From Jaenimonas drosophilae (taxonomy: Eukaryota; Euglenozoa; Kinetoplastea; Trypanosomatida; Trypanosomatidae), in the NCBI GenBank assembly GCA_030849065.1, contig JASAON010001575.1:1-63564 (forward strand): DNA of 63,564 nt, read 5' to 3'. Below the pieces are notes generated by a model that did not search any database, was not told the origin of the DNA, and worked only from the letters and a program-made list of their open reading frames with translations. A program made the translations under genes and the position numbers. This document shows positions 62,119 through 63,564 of the stretch, one piece after another. Numbering within the stretch: the first letter of the stretch is position 1; every line of letters begins with the position of its first letter.

Positions 62119-63564
62119 ATGTTGAACCCATACCTATGGATTGTGGTGGCTGGTGGTGTGGTATCCTTCCTCACCGGGGCCGGTGTTGGCATGAATGACC
62201 TTGGCAACGCCTTTGGCACAACCTATGGCGCGCGCATCCTCACCGTCATGCAAATTGTTCTTCTCGCCTCGGTATGCGAAATGGCAGGGGCCATCTCCCT
62301 CGGCGGGGAAGTTACCTCCACCATCTCCAGCGGCATCGCCAACCCTTCTGACTTTGCAAGTCATCCCTACATCTTCATGTACGGCATGCTCTGCGCCTGT
62401 ACAGCAGCCTTCCTGTGGCTGGCCCTTGCCACCTGGCTCAGCCTGCCCGTGAGCTCCACCCACAGCATCTGTGGCGGTGTGATTGGCTTCGCCATGGTCT
62501 ACGGCGGTGGTGGCTCGGTGAACTGGGCGACGCCCAAGAAGGACTTCCCCTTCATTGGTGGAGTTACGCCGATTGTGTGTTCGTGGTTCATCTCACCCAG
62601 CCTCAGCGGCCTCGCCGCCGCCGCCATCTACGGCATCATCCGACGTGTGGTGTTGCAGCCCACCCACTCTTTGCAGCGCGCGCTCTACTGCTTGCCCGTC
62701 ATCATTGGCAGCACCTTCTTCCTTGAGGCCTTCTTCGTCCTCTTCAAGGGTGCACAGAAGCGCCTTCATTGGGGTGTGGGCAAAGCGGCGTGGGTGGCCG
62801 CCCTCATTGGTATTGGTGCCGGCCTCCTCACCCTGCTGCTGCTGCCACTGCTGAAGCGGCGTGTGGAGCACGACCTGGCCGAAGCGGAGGCCCGTGAGCA
62901 ACGACGCCATGACGAGGCAAGAGTGGATGTTTCGGGGCCCAACGCCCAACCGTCGGAGAGTGAATCGAACGCGGCACGAGAGCCCGTCTGTGAGCGGAGC
63001 GCTGCTCAGCCGGCTGCCTCAGCCGCGGTGTTGCCAGAGACGTTTGTGGATCCCTTCAGAACGGCCAAGACGGTGGAGGCGGCGGGCGATTTAACCGGCA
63101 CTGTGGTGGAGAACTCCGAGGATGACACGAGCTCAACATCATCGGAGGATCGACGCGCGCACATGACGGCGATGGAAGAGGTTGACTGCATCACAAGTGA
63201 GGAGTACCCCAAGCACGCCGAGCGTGTCTTTCGCTACCTGCAAATCTTCACCGCCATCTGTGCCTCATTTGCCCATGGAGCCAACGACGTGAGCAACGCC
63301 GTTGGACCCTTTGCCGCCATCTACTCCGTCTATCTCGAGAAGAAGGTGTTCACCTCCGTCGAGACCCCCATTTGGATTCTGATGCTTGGTGGTGCTGGCA
63401 TCGTAGTGGGGTTGGCGTCCTTTGGCGTTCGCATCATGCGCCTGCTAGGGGAGCGCATCACCCGCATCACACCCAGTCGGGGCTTCTCGGCAGAGCTCGC
63501 AACCGCCCTCGTGGTCTCCTTCGCCTCGGGCTATGGTATTCCCATCTCCTCTACCCACTGCATC
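62119..63564 (+). CDS. Sodium/phosphate permease, PiT (PHO89/SLC20) family, 3' end cut by window
   Basis: The first 482 codons; the frame is open to the last base. PiT proteins import inorganic phosphate with Na+ or H+. The first signature repeat reads GVGMNDLGNAFGTTYGAR, degenerate from GANDVANSFGT; the second is the intact HGANDVSNAVGP. Each half also has the S-S-T-H turn (LPVSSTHSI, IPISSTHCI), as expected for inverted repeats. A hydrophilic loop of about 120 residues between the halves is Glu/Ser-rich. The last few TM helices and the C-terminus are missing. Confidence 0.93.
   Translation, partial: MLNPYLWIVVAGGVVSFLTGAGVGMNDLGNAFGTTYGARILTVMQIVLLASVCEMAGAISLGGEVTSTISSGIANPSDFASHPYIFMYGMLCACTAAFLWLALATWLSLPVSSTHSICGGVIGFAMVYGGGGSVNWATPKKDFPFIGGVTPIVCSWFISPSLSGLAAAAIYGIIRRVVLQPTHSLQRALYCLPVIIGSTFFLEAFFVLFKGAQKRLHWGVGKAAWVAALIGIGAGLLTLLLLPLLKRRVEHDLAEAEAREQRRHDEARVDVSGPNAQPSESESNAAREPVCERSAAQPAASAAVLPETFVDPFRTAKTVEAAGDLTGTVVENSEDDTSSTSSEDRRAHMTAMEEVDCITSEEYPKHAERVFRYLQIFTAICASFAHGANDVSNAVGPFAAIYSVYLEKKVFTSVETPIWILMLGGAGIVVGLASFGVRIMRLLGERITRITPSRGFSAELATALVVSFASGYGIPISSTHCI

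Overview
The window looks like nuclear DNA of a euglenozoan, most likely a kinetoplastid (a trypanosomatid or a free-living bodonid; I cannot place it to genus). The reasons are these. Thirty-five genes lie on the + strand in a row over 63.5 kb, with no convincing minus-strand gene and no recognisable introns. Gaps between genes are mostly 0.2-0.6 kb, and many hold a pyrimidine tract followed by an AG shortly before the start codon, as expected for spliced-leader trans-splicing of a polycistronic transcript. The gene at 6925-7662 is only the ferredoxin half of succinate dehydrogenase SdhB, a split known from Euglenozoa. Coding DNA is moderately GC-rich; the gaps are T/CA/TG-rich with microsatellites.

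Layout. 1-10.9 kb: a HELQ-type repair helicase broken by one undetermined base, a small membrane protein, a Mog1-like Ran factor, split SDH2N, and two neighbouring DHHC palmitoyltransferases. 11.4-18.4 kb: a 1579-residue paladin-like phosphatase with three repeats (the middle one lacking its cysteine), a 1.3 kb gene-free stretch, and an adenylate kinase. 18.9-26 kb: the transition-zone protein MKS1, a PET100-like protein, a RING-H2 ligase, and two tandem Vti1-like Qb-SNAREs. 26-34.2 kb: a BRCT protein, exosome cap subunit CSL4, a 3-ketoacyl-CoA reductase, a short unknown, a CFAP53-like axonemal coiled coil, and a secreted GLG1-like Cys-rich protein. 34.4-44.3 kb: a free methionine-R-sulfoxide reductase fused to TIP41, an ANP32-like LRR protein, the PLP-binding protein PLPBP, an unknown, V-ATPase subunit a, and COX10. 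45.2-53.6 kb: a ZFC3H1-like zinc-finger/helical-repeat protein, splicing factor SYF1, an unknown, a nucleoside deoxyribosyltransferase, and a degenerate cyclophilin. 53.8-63.6 kb: an MFS transporter, a class II histone deacetylase with a large insertion, a GIY-YIG/SF2-helicase/zinc-finger fusion, a small single-TM protein, and a PiT phosphate permease cut by the window end.

The genes do not form one pathway, as is usual in kinetoplastid arrays. Loose themes recur: cilium/flagellum (MKS1, CFAP53), nuclear RNA processing and decay (CSL4, ZFC3H1-like, SYF1), respiratory-chain assembly (SDH2N, COX10, PET100-like), endomembrane work (DHHC x2, Vti1 x2, V-ATPase a) and genome maintenance (HELQ, BRCT, HDAC, nuclease-helicase). 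The most novel-looking items are the MsrC-TIP41 fusion and the GIY-YIG-helicase-zinc-finger protein. Functions are assigned from motifs read by eye; no database search was possible.
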